NCBI GenBank assembly: GCA_002238945.1
Contig: MPNI01000024.1
Location: 1 to 38,467 of the forward strand
Direction of reading: 5' to 3'
Length of the DNA: 38,467 nucleotides
DNA from: Proteobacteria bacterium bin106
GTDB taxonomy: Bacteria; Bdellovibrionota_B; Oligoflexia; Oligoflexales; Bin106
This document shows, one piece after another, positions 8,855 to 17,418 of the stretch. The notes beneath the pieces are model-generated. The model was not told the DNA's origin. It did no database searches and saw nothing but the letters and a program-made list of their open reading frames with translations. Every line of letters starts with the position of its first letter. Within the stretch, counting starts at the first letter, position 1. Position numbers and translations under genes: made by a program.

Positions 8855-9346
8855 TACCTTTACCTCATGTGTTTTTATTGTGTCCACATTGTGTCCACGT
8901 TATGTTTGTATGTTTCATCTTGTTTACTGTTATATGCTGTTACGATGAGCGGTTTTTTTGATATCTTGATACTTTCTAATATATACATTTTCCATAAATA
9001 CACTAGAAATATATAAGCTTCGCGTTATAAGCATACATACTACTAATCTGTATAGTTCTTATTTTGCTATCTGCTACTTGCTACCTGCAGTGTTTTCAAA
9101 CGTCAAACAGTTCTTACTTCAACAGCATGTTCTCCTTTTATCCCCTTTTATCCCCTTTTACTTCTACTGCTACTTTTACGGACTCTTCACCTATGGCGGC
9201 TGGAAGTCTACTGCGATAGCAAATGTTAGCATGATAAAACGAAAAAAGAAGGCATATTCTCTCGTGGAGGAAAGATTATTTTTTTGCATTGATTTCCGAC
9301 AGATGTGCTGGAAGAAAGGTGTGTGTTGGTTGTGGGTGGAGAGACA
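8855..9346. other. Divergent promoter region of recA and pilT
   Basis: 492 bases with no credible gene; frames here overlap the pilT start and are low-complexity. Two short repeats occur: attgtgtccac twice (8877-8898), close to the recA start, and ccttttatcc twice plus a variant (9134-9163). The recA promoter should lie near the first repeat, so that repeat could affect its regulation. Promoter elements were not identifiable with confidence. Confidence 0.5.
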
Positions 9347-10420
9347 ATGGAACTCAATCATATTTTTATTGTAGCTATACGTGGTTCAGCTTCGGATATT
9401 CTTGTCAAAGTCGGGCAAGTGCCGAAGTATCGACGTGGTGGCGATATCGTAGGATTGCAAGGAGCGAGTCCCATAACCCGTGAGCAGATGGATCAGTGGG
9501 TTGCTGAGATGTTGCCTGATTTCTTAAAACCTATTTACCAAGAAACAGGAGATGTGGATTTTGCTTTTGAAAACCAAATTGGTACGCGATTTCGGGTGAA
9601 TGTGTTTCGGCAAAAAGGCGTTCAAGGTTTTGTGGCTCGGGTGGTAGATAGCTATGTACGAACCATTGAAGAGTTGCAGTTGCCATTGGCTGTGAGCAAA
9701 ATAGCGGAATTCAAGAGAGGTATTGTATTTGTTACGGGAACTGTGGGTTCTGGTAAGTCCACAACTCTTGCAGCTATCGTGGAACAAATCAACGAAACGT
9801 ATCCTTATCATATTATCACTGTGGAAGATCCTATTGAGTATGTTTATGAAGATAGAAATTCCATTATCAATCAGCGTGAGGTGGGAAGAGATACACGCTC
9901 TTTTCAAACAGCTGTTAAGAGTGCCTTAAGACAAAACCCAGATGTTTTAGTGGTAGGAGAGTTGCGTGATCGAGAGACTATGAGAACAGCTCTTATGGCT
10001 GCTGAAACAGGTATCTTAGTGATGTCTACTTTGCACACTATGGATGTTGTTCAAACCATGACCAGGATTTTATCTTTTTTTCCTCCTGATGATCATAGCG
10101 TTATCATCGCTCAGCTTTCTCGAACTTTAAGAATGTGTGTGTGTCAGCGTCTTCTTCCCACTCGTGATGGTAAATCACGGGTGGTGTCAGCTGAAGTGAT
10201 GGTGGTGAATTCTCGTATTCGTGAGATCATCAGCAAAGGAAATCAATTTCATGAGATTATGGAAGTGATCAAAACCAGTCAAGATTACTATGGCATGCAA
10301 ACCTTTGATCAGTCACTTCTTGATCTTTATCAAAAAAAGATCATTTCTCAAAAAGTAGCCATGGCCAATGCTTCTTCAAGAAGCGATTTAGCCTCAGCCA
10401 TACGTGGTATGTCAAGTTAG
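9347..10420 (+). CDS. pilT: PilT-type twitching-motility retraction ATPase
   Basis: PilT is the hexameric ATPase that powers type IV pilus retraction. ATG 9347 is chosen because GGAGAG lies just before it, giving 357 residues, the usual length. The N-terminal part has the GSASDILVKVGQVPKYRRGG element (GASD-LH-like in the family). Walker A is GTVGSGKST (131-139), the Asp box TVEDPIEYVYED, Walker B DVLVVGELRD (199-208) and the His box STLHTMD (227-233). The N-terminus has SASDILVKV where most PilT have GASDLHL, so the family His is replaced. No other pilus gene lies within the window. A PilU-like paralogue cannot be excluded. Confidence 0.93.
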   Translation: MELNHIFIVAIRGSASDILVKVGQVPKYRRGGDIVGLQGASPITREQMDQWVAEMLPDFLKPIYQETGDVDFAFENQIGTRFRVNVFRQKGVQGFVARVVDSYVRTIEELQLPLAVSKIAEFKRGIVFVTGTVGSGKSTTLAAIVEQINETYPYHIITVEDPIEYVYEDRNSIINQREVGRDTRSFQTAVKSALRQNPDVLVVGELRDRETMRTALMAAETGILVMSTLHTMDVVQTMTRILSFFPPDDHSVIIAQLSRTLRMCVCQRLLPTRDGKSRVVSAEVMVVNSRIREIISKGNQFHEIMEVIKTSQDYYGMQTFDQSLLDLYQKKIISQKVAMANASSRSDLASAIRGMSS

Positions 10421-10455
10421 GGAGTTGATAGATAGCTGGGCTTGAGAGAGTACGT

Positions 10456-10485
10456 TGGTGTTTTTGTATCTGACACCATTTTTTT
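10456..10485 (+). terminator. Probable terminator after pilT
   Basis: A six-base stem tggtgt/acacca (10456-10461 with 10473-10478) with an 11-base loop is followed by seven T. It begins 36 bases after the pilT stop and lies just before the convergent gene. The stem is short, so strength is uncertain. Confidence 0.5.
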
Positions 10486-10490
10486 ATAAT

Positions 10491-11381
10491 CTATAAGTTG
10501 TGTGAGTGTGTGGACTGAGTGATTTCTGTGCTTGCAAGCGTGTGAAAGAACTTTTGATCTTTGCGAATGTTTTGAATGAGTTGAGGTATATGATGTCCTC
10601 TGCAAGCATGAATACCTTTGAGTTTTTGGCCATTTTGGAGATACTTGCTACCGAAGCTAGCTCCGCATAGGTAGGTGATGAGTGCAAAGGTTTGGGCTGG
10701 CTCTGGGAGAATAGTGTGTTTTTTGATAAGAATGTCTTGGTTGATGATATGTTGCATCCATGCGGCTGCAGTTTGGATGCTATCTACAGCAGAGGCTCTG
10801 GTTTTGATGAGTGAGAGTCCGCAACCTCCAAGCATATACCAAGGTTTTTTAACCACCACTTGATGTTTACGTATGCAGTAATGGCTGGCTTGTTGAAAAT
10901 CTTTTTTATGAAAAGCCATGAGGCCAAACTCCGGTGATTTTGGCTGTAAAATATTCCAGGGCTTGTTAAACATATGCAGTTGCCATGATGGCTGTGTCCA
11001 AAGTCTGCCTTGGGAGAGATTCTGGACTATGGCTCCAAGAAAAGCTGCTTGAATCTGTTCGGTTTGAAAGCGTTGAAACAAGGGACCATAATGCTTCCAA
11101 GTTTCTTGTTTAGACAAAGGGGGATCTTGGGTGATATGAGCTAATACCGAAAAGGGGCGGATGATGAGTTGAGAGCTGAGTACAAAACAAGAGATAATGA
11201 AGGTGATCATACATAATGGCGCCATAAAATAGTGCCATACACGAAACCATATATGAAACCATATATGAAACCATATATGAAATAAGCTACGCTGTGTTTT
11301 GGCTTTTGTGCTTGCAGTATTTGCTGTTTTTTTCTTGGCTGATTTTCTAGCTCGCTTGTGAAATTTTGTGCGTTTAGCCAT
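10491..11381 (-). CDS. Bitopic inner-membrane protein of unknown function
   Basis: A 296-residue protein I do not recognise. The N-terminus is strongly basic (about 1-31), then a fourfold-like aromatic stretch HIWFHIWFHIWF (34-45), then one hydrophobic helix (about 52-74, APLCMITFIISCFVLSS). The remaining roughly 220 residues would face the periplasm. They include PEFGLMAFHKKDF, a Cys-containing YCIRKHQ and GGCGLS, and CGASFGSKYLQNGQKL, which hints faintly at a lysozyme/transglycosylase-like domain without proof. The aromatic stretch is encoded by a 12-bp tandem repeat, so its length may vary between strains. Convergent with pilT. No ribosome site is obvious before the ATG. Confidence 0.7.
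   Translation of the reverse strand: MAKRTKFHKRARKSAKKKTANTASTKAKTQRSLFHIWFHIWFHIWFRVWHYFMAPLCMITFIISCFVLSSQLIIRPFSVLAHITQDPPLSKQETWKHYGPLFQRFQTEQIQAAFLGAIVQNLSQGRLWTQPSWQLHMFNKPWNILQPKSPEFGLMAFHKKDFQQASHYCIRKHQVVVKKPWYMLGGCGLSLIKTRASAVDSIQTAAAWMQHIINQDILIKKHTILPEPAQTFALITYLCGASFGSKYLQNGQKLKGIHACRGHHIPQLIQNIRKDQKFFHTLASTEITQSTHSHNL
11247..11282. repeat. 12-bp in-frame tandem repeat, three copies
   Basis: Unit ccatatatgaaa at 11247-11258, 11259-11270 and 11271-11282. On the minus strand it encodes the repeated FHIW stretch ahead of the transmembrane helix. Because 12 is a multiple of three, copy-number change keeps the frame. Confidence 0.95.
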
Positions 11382-11461
11382 GATAAAATGCGTTTCTTTG
11401 CTTTTGATATGAGAAGGTCTTTATTCAAAGATGCCATGTTGTGGCTATGCAGTAGGAAACG

Positions 11462-11513
11462 CTATCATAAGGAGCTATCATAAGGAGCTATCATAAGGAG
11501 CTATCATAAGGAG
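11462..11513. repeat. 13-bp tandem repeat, four perfect copies
   Basis: Unit ctatcataaggag repeated without mismatch at 11462-11474, 11475-11487, 11488-11500 and 11501-11513. Located in the spacer between two minus-strand genes, just upstream of the bitopic membrane protein gene. Confidence 0.97.
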
Positions 11514-11613
11514 CCAAGTATAAGATGGCAGGCTTAGTATATAGAAAGGCATACCAAGAGCATATGAATCTATACAGTTTCTACTCACACAACTACTCAC
11601 AATAGGTTACGGA

Positions 11614-13137
11614 TCATTGTCTCGAAAAGATAAGCTTAAGAAAACGGTATAATTTTCCTAAGGTCTTGGTTTTCGCTTCTCTCCAGTGTAGCCAAGAGAT
11701 GGCTATCACAATTAAGGAAGTGAGTAGTCCCATATAGAGATCATCGAGGCTTGCAAGAGGCTTAAGATCTGATGAGATTCTTTCAAGGTATGGTTCTTTG
11801 AGCTCTTTGCTGGTTAGTCGCCATAGGCTAATCACTACAGCTGATAGTGTGGTGGAGGTTATGAAGTAGCCAGCGGTGAAACCACGTTTAGTGAAGCCAG
11901 CATAGGCAGCTAACATGGGTAGTAGCAAGCATCCTGCAGAGTAGCTGCCAAAGGTTTTCCATACATTTTTGATGGTTCCTGGAGATTGGAAGGGACTTTC
12001 TTCAGAAAACAGCCAAGCAAGAACAATGGCTAGTAAGGCAAAGAGGATGAAATGGATACGATAGGAGTTTAAAAAACGGTGTTTTTTGTTACCGATGACA
12101 TCGTAACTCATGGTAGAAGAGGCCATAAAGAGGTAGCTATCTATGGTGGAAAGGATCGTAGCAAAGATGCCTGCTAAGAAAAATCCTTTCACTCCAACAG
12201 GTAATAGTTCCACTCCATAGTAAAGGTAGGCTTGAGAGCTATGTATATTGGCATTTGCAAGAGTAGCTGCTGCATACATGGCTCCAGCGGTGGTTGCTAG
12301 ATCAAAAACCATCCAAATAAGAGTTGAGACCAAAATACCTTTTTGGGCCACTTTAGGTTCTTTAGCAGCAAAAGCACGGTGATAAAAATTCGGATCCACC
12401 AGTGTGGATAAGGCGATAAACCCCCATACCAGTAACGCAGAAATGGAATGTCCTCCTGTGATGGTAAAGTGGCTTTCGGGGAGGTTTTCTTGTAGAAAAT
12501 TTAAGCCACCGTAGGTGATTATTGAAAAAATCCACACACACATCACAGCTGTCACCATGACAGAAAATTGGACAATATCACTGAGGACAATGCTACGAAA
12601 GCCGCCAATAAAGCTATATCCTATAATAATCACCACACCTATGATGGTGCCGTTGATAACACCCGTCTGAAACAGAGCATCCAAAAACAGTCCAATGGAT
12701 AAGGCGTAGGTGGTGGGAATAACATTGAAGATATTGAAGATGGCAGCGATTTTTTCAGCTTTTGTACCAAAATACTTTTTGACAACTTCAGGCAAGGTCA
12801 CATAAGAGTGCCCTTTGAGTTTTGGGATAATCCAAAAAGCAAAAATCAGATAGCTAGCATACCAAAACACCCCCTGGGTGACGAAATTGAATATGCCATG
12901 ATTATAAGAGATTTCTGTTACCCCAAGGATGCCTCCATACCATGTAGCAACAAGGGTGGCTACAAAGAAAGGCAGGGTGAGGCGTCTGCCATCAAGGAGG
13001 ATATCGATGATGGTTCGTTCTGTGGGTGTTTGACGTGATCGTCCATAAATCACCACAGCATAGGTAAATAAGAGGATGACAAAAAATATCACATAATCAG
13101 GCCACCCAAGGGAGTGAGCAATAGGGGGGGGAGGCAT
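11614..13137 (-). CDS. Sodium:solute symporter (SSS family)
   Basis: A 507-residue integral membrane transporter with about 13 hydrophobic helices, the normal size for the sodium:solute symporter family (SLC5-like). Family features seen are an unwound first helix region (ATWYGGILGVTEISYNHG), the signature-like GYSFIGGFRSIVLSDIVQFSVM (helix 5-6 area, where the family has GG---V--TD-hQ) and DPNFYHRAFAAK. The solute is uncertain; proline, pantothenate, sugars and others are all possible in this family. ATG 13137 has only a weak GAG-containing site upstream. It is downstream of the ClpX-like gene on the same strand, 132 bp apart, so co-transcription is possible. Confidence 0.92.
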   Translation of the reverse strand: MPPPPIAHSLGWPDYVIFFVILLFTYAVVIYGRSRQTPTERTIIDILLDGRRLTLPFFVATLVATWYGGILGVTEISYNHGIFNFVTQGVFWYASYLIFAFWIIPKLKGHSYVTLPEVVKKYFGTKAEKIAAIFNIFNVIPTTYALSIGLFLDALFQTGVINGTIIGVVIIIGYSFIGGFRSIVLSDIVQFSVMVTAVMCVWIFSIITYGGLNFLQENLPESHFTITGGHSISALLVWGFIALSTLVDPNFYHRAFAAKEPKVAQKGILVSTLIWMVFDLATTAGAMYAAATLANANIHSSQAYLYYGVELLPVGVKGFFLAGIFATILSTIDSYLFMASSTMSYDVIGNKKHRFLNSYRIHFILFALLAIVLAWLFSEESPFQSPGTIKNVWKTFGSYSAGCLLLPMLAAYAGFTKRGFTAGYFITSTTLSAVVISLWRLTSKELKEPYLERISSDLKPLASLDDLYMGLLTSLIVIAISWLHWREAKTKTLGKLYRFLKLIFSRQ

Positions 13138-13269
13138 GTTCTATCTCAAAGAGGATGAAATCGTTGTGCTAACGAGACTCTGACTTTTTGATAGAAGCTT
13201 AGCTCACAAGGTGGTGACATACCAGTATTATTCTTTGTTAAAAGTATGATCAGGCATATCTAAGAGTGT

Positions 13270-14988
13270 TTAGGTTTTTTGTGGTGACTGAGGTGCTGCT
13301 TTAGGGGATTTTTTGGAATTTGCTGGTTTGTTATCTGGATCTGGTACTTCGGATGTTTGAGAGGTTTTTTTGTTGAAAGATTGGATGATCCATTGCTCAA
13401 AGGTAGCGCCAGGATTTTTGAGGTGATCTTGGTGTAATGTGACTGTAGAGAGGCCTTCAGCTTGGGTGATGATTTTGAGGGCGTATTCATAAGGTTGAAG
13501 GGTTTTTTCTAGGAAGTCATATACATCGCTAAGATCTTTGTTGCATAAGCTGCGGATATAGCTGTAAGCGTCTTCTTCGATAGTTAATCGGATATGGTGT
13601 TTTTCATAGAAGTTATCGATGTAGGGAGTGATAGCTTTTTTGAGAGGTGCGTTGTCATAGAGGGTGGCTGTAAGGGTTTTGAGGTGTTTTTGAGGTGAAG
13701 TGATCAGTTCTGGTGTGACTTGTAATGAGCGTATAGGTGATGAAGGCAGTTCAAAGATAAAATGCTTGAGGGCTCGATCGAGGATAGTTACCAAGGAGCG
13801 GGCTCCGGTATTTTCTTTTAAAGCTAAGCTTGCCACAGTACGTAGTGCTTCATCATCGAAGGTGAGTTGTATGTCATAGGCAGCAAAAGAGCGTTGAAAT
13901 TGATGAATGATGCTGCCGTGTGAGGCTTTGAGAATATGGAAAAGATCATCTTTTGAAAGAGGATGACATGCCACACGAACTGGCATGCGTCCAATAAATT
14001 CTGGTTCAAAGCCAAATTCCACAAGATCTTTTGTGATCACTTCTGTGAAGAAATGATGAGCAGAGGATGGCTCTTGCTGAGAGTCTTGAGAACTATCTTG
14101 CAAACGACGGTGTTCCATAAAGCCGATGGCTTTTGCTGATAAGCGTTTGGAGATGATATTTTCCAGATCACTGAATGCACCGGAGAGGATAAACAGAATA
14201 TGCCGTGTATTCACCACTTTCGGTTTAGGCTTTCCTCCTGATGATTGTATATCCATGAGAGCTTGTATTTGTGAGGCAGGATCATGGCCAGAACGAAGAT
14301 CAATTTCGGTTTCTTCGAGCATTTTTAAGAGTCCTAGCTGTACGCCACGACCTGAAATATCTTTGCTGTTTCCTGTGGGAGAATAAGAAGTGGCGAGCTT
14401 ATCGGCTTCATCAATATAGATGATGCCATGTTCAGCACGTTGAATATCACCACCAGCTTGGTTAACAAGGTCTCTGACTAGGTCTTCTACATTGCCGCCC
14501 ATGTATCCGGTTTCGGAATACTTGGTTGCATCGGCTTTCACAAAAGGAACATCGATCATCTTGGCAATTTGCCGCACCATATATGTTTTCCCCACTCCTG
14601 TGGGGCCAATGAGCAGGAGGTTTTGTTTGGAGTACTCATAATCTTTCTTTTCTTCTTGGTCTAGAGAATGAAAGTATTTGAGTTGATTGTAGTGATTACA
14701 AATGGCAATAGCTAACGTTTTCTTGGCTTCATTCTGTCCGATAACGTAGCTATCGAGGCGATGCTTAAGTTCTTTGGGGGTTTTGTTAAATTGCAGGATG
14801 TTTTCGTGAGTAGGGAGTTCTTTTTTAGGAGGTGTGTCTGAATCTGTAGGTTTGGGCTTGGCTTTGTTTTTTTTATCATCTCCAATAGGATGGGAAAGGA
14901 TATGGATATTTTGTCCAAAACGTTCATTGAGCAAACGTTCCAGCTCATTTTGCACTTCTTTGGGGTTGTTAAAATCGATATTACTCAT
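13270..14988 (-). CDS. clpX: ClpX-like AAA+ unfoldase without the zinc-binding domain
   Basis: A ClpX-family unfoldase threads proteins into ClpP. Visible are Walker A GPTGVGKT (128-135), the pore loop as GYMG (161-164; GYVG in classical ClpX), Walker B IIYIDEAD (189-196), the ClpP-docking IGF tripeptide (288-290), the arginine finger region PEFIGR (R334) and sensor-2 GAR (395-397). It differs from ordinary ClpX (about 420 residues): the N-terminal four-cysteine zinc domain is missing and replaced by a charged linker (1-75). An extra C-terminal domain of about 90 residues plus a Pro/Lys/Ser tail follows residue 440, for 572 in total. No clpP or lon is adjacent. It may be the main ClpX or a specialised paralogue; the window cannot tell. 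Confidence 0.88.
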   Translation of the reverse strand: MSNIDFNNPKEVQNELERLLNERFGQNIHILSHPIGDDKKNKAKPKPTDSDTPPKKELPTHENILQFNKTPKELKHRLDSYVIGQNEAKKTLAIAICNHYNQLKYFHSLDQEEKKDYEYSKQNLLLIGPTGVGKTYMVRQIAKMIDVPFVKADATKYSETGYMGGNVEDLVRDLVNQAGGDIQRAEHGIIYIDEADKLATSYSPTGNSKDISGRGVQLGLLKMLEETEIDLRSGHDPASQIQALMDIQSSGGKPKPKVVNTRHILFILSGAFSDLENIISKRLSAKAIGFMEHRRLQDSSQDSQQEPSSAHHFFTEVITKDLVEFGFEPEFIGRMPVRVACHPLSKDDLFHILKASHGSIIHQFQRSFAAYDIQLTFDDEALRTVASLALKENTGARSLVTILDRALKHFIFELPSSPIRSLQVTPELITSPQKHLKTLTATLYDNAPLKKAITPYIDNFYEKHHIRLTIEEDAYSYIRSLCNKDLSDVYDFLEKTLQPYEYALKIITQAEGLSTVTLHQDHLKNPGATFEQWIIQSFNKKTSQTSEVPDPDNKPANSKKSPKAAPQSPQKT

Positions 14989-15501
14989 GATAAAGTATGC
15001 CTTATAGGATAAGAGAGGAATGGATGCTAGAAGTACTATCTTACAATGTTTGTCATGATGTATTTGTCATGATGTAACCCTTGTTTGTCCTTTTGTGTAT
15101 CACAAAGGTCTCATAAGCGTGTGATCTTTGTTAGGCTTTGTCAATATTCTTTCGTTGATTATCTTTGTTGTGAATACCTGATCTCAGATCAGGGTGATGT
15201 ATAAAGAGAAAAGATACCTGTAGGTAAGAGTAGTGGGTAAGAGTAGCAAAGAGAATAACGAGTTCATCTCTTAACTCTTCGTTGATCACATCATATAATG
15301 TAGCTCTTTGTAAGCAGATAGTGTGGATATGGTAGATATGACTTAAGAGAGCTTTTGGCTTGCTATGCTCATGTGTGATGAGAGCTCGTTTTTAAAATGG
15401 CCCATTAAAATGGCTAGCAAGATGAAGGATAAAAAAATCGTTAATAAGTAAGTGTGTGATCGTAGGTTGGATAGTTTATTGAATGGGTAGAATACGTTTT
15501 T
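14989..15501. other. Divergent spacer between the ClpX-like gene and bolA
   Basis: 513 bases without a credible gene. It contains a 14-bp tandem duplication (15049-15076), an imperfect palindrome ctgatctcagatcag near 15179, and a repeated gtaagagtag motif near 15225-15245. No RNA gene or clear promoter was recognised. Confidence 0.5.
15049..15076. repeat. 14-bp tandem duplication
   Basis: Two perfect copies of tttgtcatgatgta (15049-15062 and 15063-15076) about 60 bases upstream of the ClpX-like start codon. Confidence 0.9.
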
Positions 15502-15741
15502 ATGGAATCTTTAAGAGATAAAATGACACGTGCTCTTGAGGCGGCTTTTTTGGGAGCTGAAATGTCTTTAGTGGACCAGTTTGGTGATGGTGTTCATTGG
15601 AGAGTTGTGATCAAGGCTCGAGAATTTCAAGGCATGTCGCTATTAGAACAACACAGGAGCGTTTATGCAGCTCTTGGTACAGAGATCAGCTCACAAATCC
15701 ATGCTTTATCCATAGAAACCCATGAGTTGCCTTCCAATTGA
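15502..15741 (+). CDS. bolA: BolA/IbaG-family protein
   Basis: A 79-residue protein with the BolA fold. The core DGVHWRVVIKAREFQGMSLLEQHRSVYAALGTEI, read in parts, carries the family pattern: a strand with His, F-G-S-L--RH--VY, then IHALSIET at the end. BolA proteins bind [2Fe-2S] clusters with monothiol glutaredoxins, using conserved His and sometimes Cys residues; this one has His but no Cys. The short length is closer to IbaG than to the longer E. coli BolA. It is a single gene, convergent with a lipoprotein gene 55 bases away. No grxD is nearby. Confidence 0.88.
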   Translation: MESLRDKMTRALEAAFLGAEMSLVDQFGDGVHWRVVIKAREFQGMSLLEQHRSVYAALGTEISSQIHALSIETHELPSN

Positions 15742-15768
15742 TTTTTGCTAAGATGGGCAGCTTACTTC

Positions 15769-15797
15769 TTAGCTTATTTCTTAGCTTATTTTTTAGC
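15769..15797. repeat. 12-bp tandem duplication at the bolA/lipoprotein junction
   Basis: Copies of ttagcttattt(c/t) at 15769-15780 and 15781-15792, with a further partial ttagc running into the stop codon of the convergent lipoprotein gene. Confidence 0.85.
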
Positions 15798-16378
15798 TAG
15801 GAACTCTCCTTTGCTTTAAAGGCTAAGTTAAAAGAGTAATCTTGGATACTTTGGCATTGATCCTCTTCGGGTACTTGTTGGATCTTATCTGCTTCTGCTT
15901 GGCTTACGCAGCAACGTTTAAAGGCAACGGTGGTGCCTTTGTTGATGAGCTGTTTGGTGGCAAATGATGGTAAAGAGACAGCTTCTTTTTTGCGAGTAGC
16001 GTGAAGGACTTTACGTTCTGCTTTGACTATTCGGCCTTTATTAGGCGTTTTTACGGAAGCTTCAAGAATATAGCATGATTGAGAGGCTTCTTTTTTGTTT
16101 ATACAGAAACGAAAATGTGTCATGGAATGATGAGGATCGAGATACTTGGTTAGAGTTTCTGTGCGCGCTGGTTGATTGCAAAAAAAGAGGGTGTTAGATT
16201 CGTTTTGAGCTTCATCACCATTTTCTGCCGTGGCATCCTCGCTGTCAAATCCGAATTCTGTTGGGCTTACTTCTTGAGAAGTGGTGTCTTTGTCGCAACC
16301 CGAAGTGGATGTATAACATAACGATGTTAGTACAAGAGTCCAGCTTAGCGATTTCATCGTAGAAGCAGAAAAGGTCAC
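15797..16378 (-). CDS. Predicted Cys-rich lipoprotein of unknown function
   Basis: A 193-residue protein. The GTG at 16378 is chosen because GAGGAG lies eight bases before it; an internal ATG at 16357 would give a more standard signal peptide but has no site. A hydrophobic segment (about 8-21) leads to SGC at residue 28, a weak lipobox (TSGC), followed by an acidic linker (about 29-60). The mature domain has Cys in LFFC, FRFC, QSC, KRCC and DQC, suggesting disulphides and a periplasmic location. There is no recognisable domain and no clear similarity to the cassette gene B proteins beyond being cysteine-rich. Convergent with bolA and divergent from rdgB. Confidence 0.75.
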   Translation of the reverse strand: MTFSASTMKSLSWTLVLTSLCYTSTSGCDKDTTSQEVSPTEFGFDSEDATAENGDEAQNESNTLFFCNQPARTETLTKYLDPHHSMTHFRFCINKKEASQSCYILEASVKTPNKGRIVKAERKVLHATRKKEAVSLPSFATKQLINKGTTVAFKRCCVSQAEADKIQQVPEEDQCQSIQDYSFNLAFKAKESS

Positions 16379-16609
16379 TAAAGATTCTCCTCGTTAAGCT
16401 ATGCAAAGGGTGGTAGGCAGTAGGTTATATGTTATGTCTGAGTATGTACTTTCAGGTATTCTCGAGTATCAGTCTTCCATTCAAGGTTATGGCTATAAGA
16501 CTGTCTTTTGTGTAGAAATCTATACAACTCTCCTTTACTCAACGGTTTTTAGAGGGGCAAACTTGAGACAGTGGATATTTTTTTAAGTTTTTTTCAAAAG
16601 GGATGATTT

Positions 16610-17335
16610 ATGAAGCATCAGCCTGTTTGTATTCTTGCTTCTTCAAACGCTCATAAGCTTAAAGAGTTGAAGATGATCTTTTCTTTGTTAGAAAGACGTT
16701 GGGATGTGATAACAGCTCAGGATATTTTGGGCTTTTATGATCCTCCTTTAGAAGATCATAAAGATTATTGGACAAACAGCTTGTTGAAGGTCACAGCATT
16801 GCAAGATGCTTTAAAAGAGCAGCAGGAAAGGCTTCAAACTGTTTTGGCAACATATACGCCTAAAGGATCTTCATCTCGTTATGTTGTGTTAGCTGATGAT
16901 TCGGGCTTGGAAGTGGAGGCTTTGGCAGGAAATCCTGGGGTTTATTCAGCCAGATATGCTGGAGATCATGCCAGTGATGAAGAGAATATGGAGAAATTGC
17001 TCAAGGCTATGCATCACATGCCAGCAGCACATCTTAGATGTGCTCGTATGGTGAGTGTTGTTACGTTATGGGATGGAGACGTATATAGGCAGAGTAGAGG
17101 GGTACTTAGTGGGTTAATAGCTTCGCAAACTCGCTATAGTACAACGAGCAAAGATCAGAAAGCTTTCGGTTACGATCCTTTGTTTATTCCATTGCCCCAT
17201 GAAGCCATAAAAGAATCTCATGGTGGATTCACTCAGGAATGGCTTGCGCGCAAAACTCTTGGCCAAATCTGTGTTGAAGAAAAGAATCAACTCTCTCATC
17301 GTTACAGAGCTCTTAAGCAGTTATTTGCTTTATGA
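16610..17335 (+). CDS. rdgB: RdgB/HAM1-type XTP/dITP diphosphatase
   Basis: Hydrolyses non-canonical purine triphosphates (dITP, XTP) to monophosphates, keeping them out of DNA. Family motifs seen are ASSNAHKLKELK at the N-terminus (substrate loop, family T-N--K--E), ADDSGLEVEALAGNPGVYSARYAG (catalytic Asp pair and the specificity loop), FGYDPLF, and SHRYRALKQL at the C-terminus. At 241 residues it is about 40 longer than the usual 200, mostly from an insertion around residues 45-90 (QEQQERLQTVLATYTPKGSSSRY region). GGGA six bases before ATG 16610 fixes the start. Convergent with fadD with no obvious terminator in the 83-base gap. Confidence 0.95.
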   Translation: MKHQPVCILASSNAHKLKELKMIFSLLERRWDVITAQDILGFYDPPLEDHKDYWTNSLLKVTALQDALKEQQERLQTVLATYTPKGSSSRYVVLADDSGLEVEALAGNPGVYSARYAGDHASDEENMEKLLKAMHHMPAAHLRCARMVSVVTLWDGDVYRQSRGVLSGLIASQTRYSTTSKDQKAFGYDPLFIPLPHEAIKESHGGFTQEWLARKTLGQICVEEKNQLSHRYRALKQLFAL

Positions 17336-17418
17336 CTCAGTTTATTTCATAAGCCTTTATAAACCTTCATAAAACTTACCTAATGAGTTACATATGAAAG
17401 TAGTTTAAGTGGGCAAGC

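Noticed and set aside
8331-8948. Plus-strand frames antisense to recA
   Set aside because: Shadows of the recA coding frame; no ribosome site or recognisable domain.
8855-8960. Possible SOS (LexA) box upstream of recA
   Set aside because: A ctgttatatgctgtt stretch recalls half of an E. coli-type box but is not an inverted repeat; LexA sites differ among phyla, so no call is made.
9078-9374. 98-residue plus-strand frame upstream of pilT
   Set aside because: It overlaps the well-supported pilT start, is aromatic and low-complexity, and covers a short tandem repeat.
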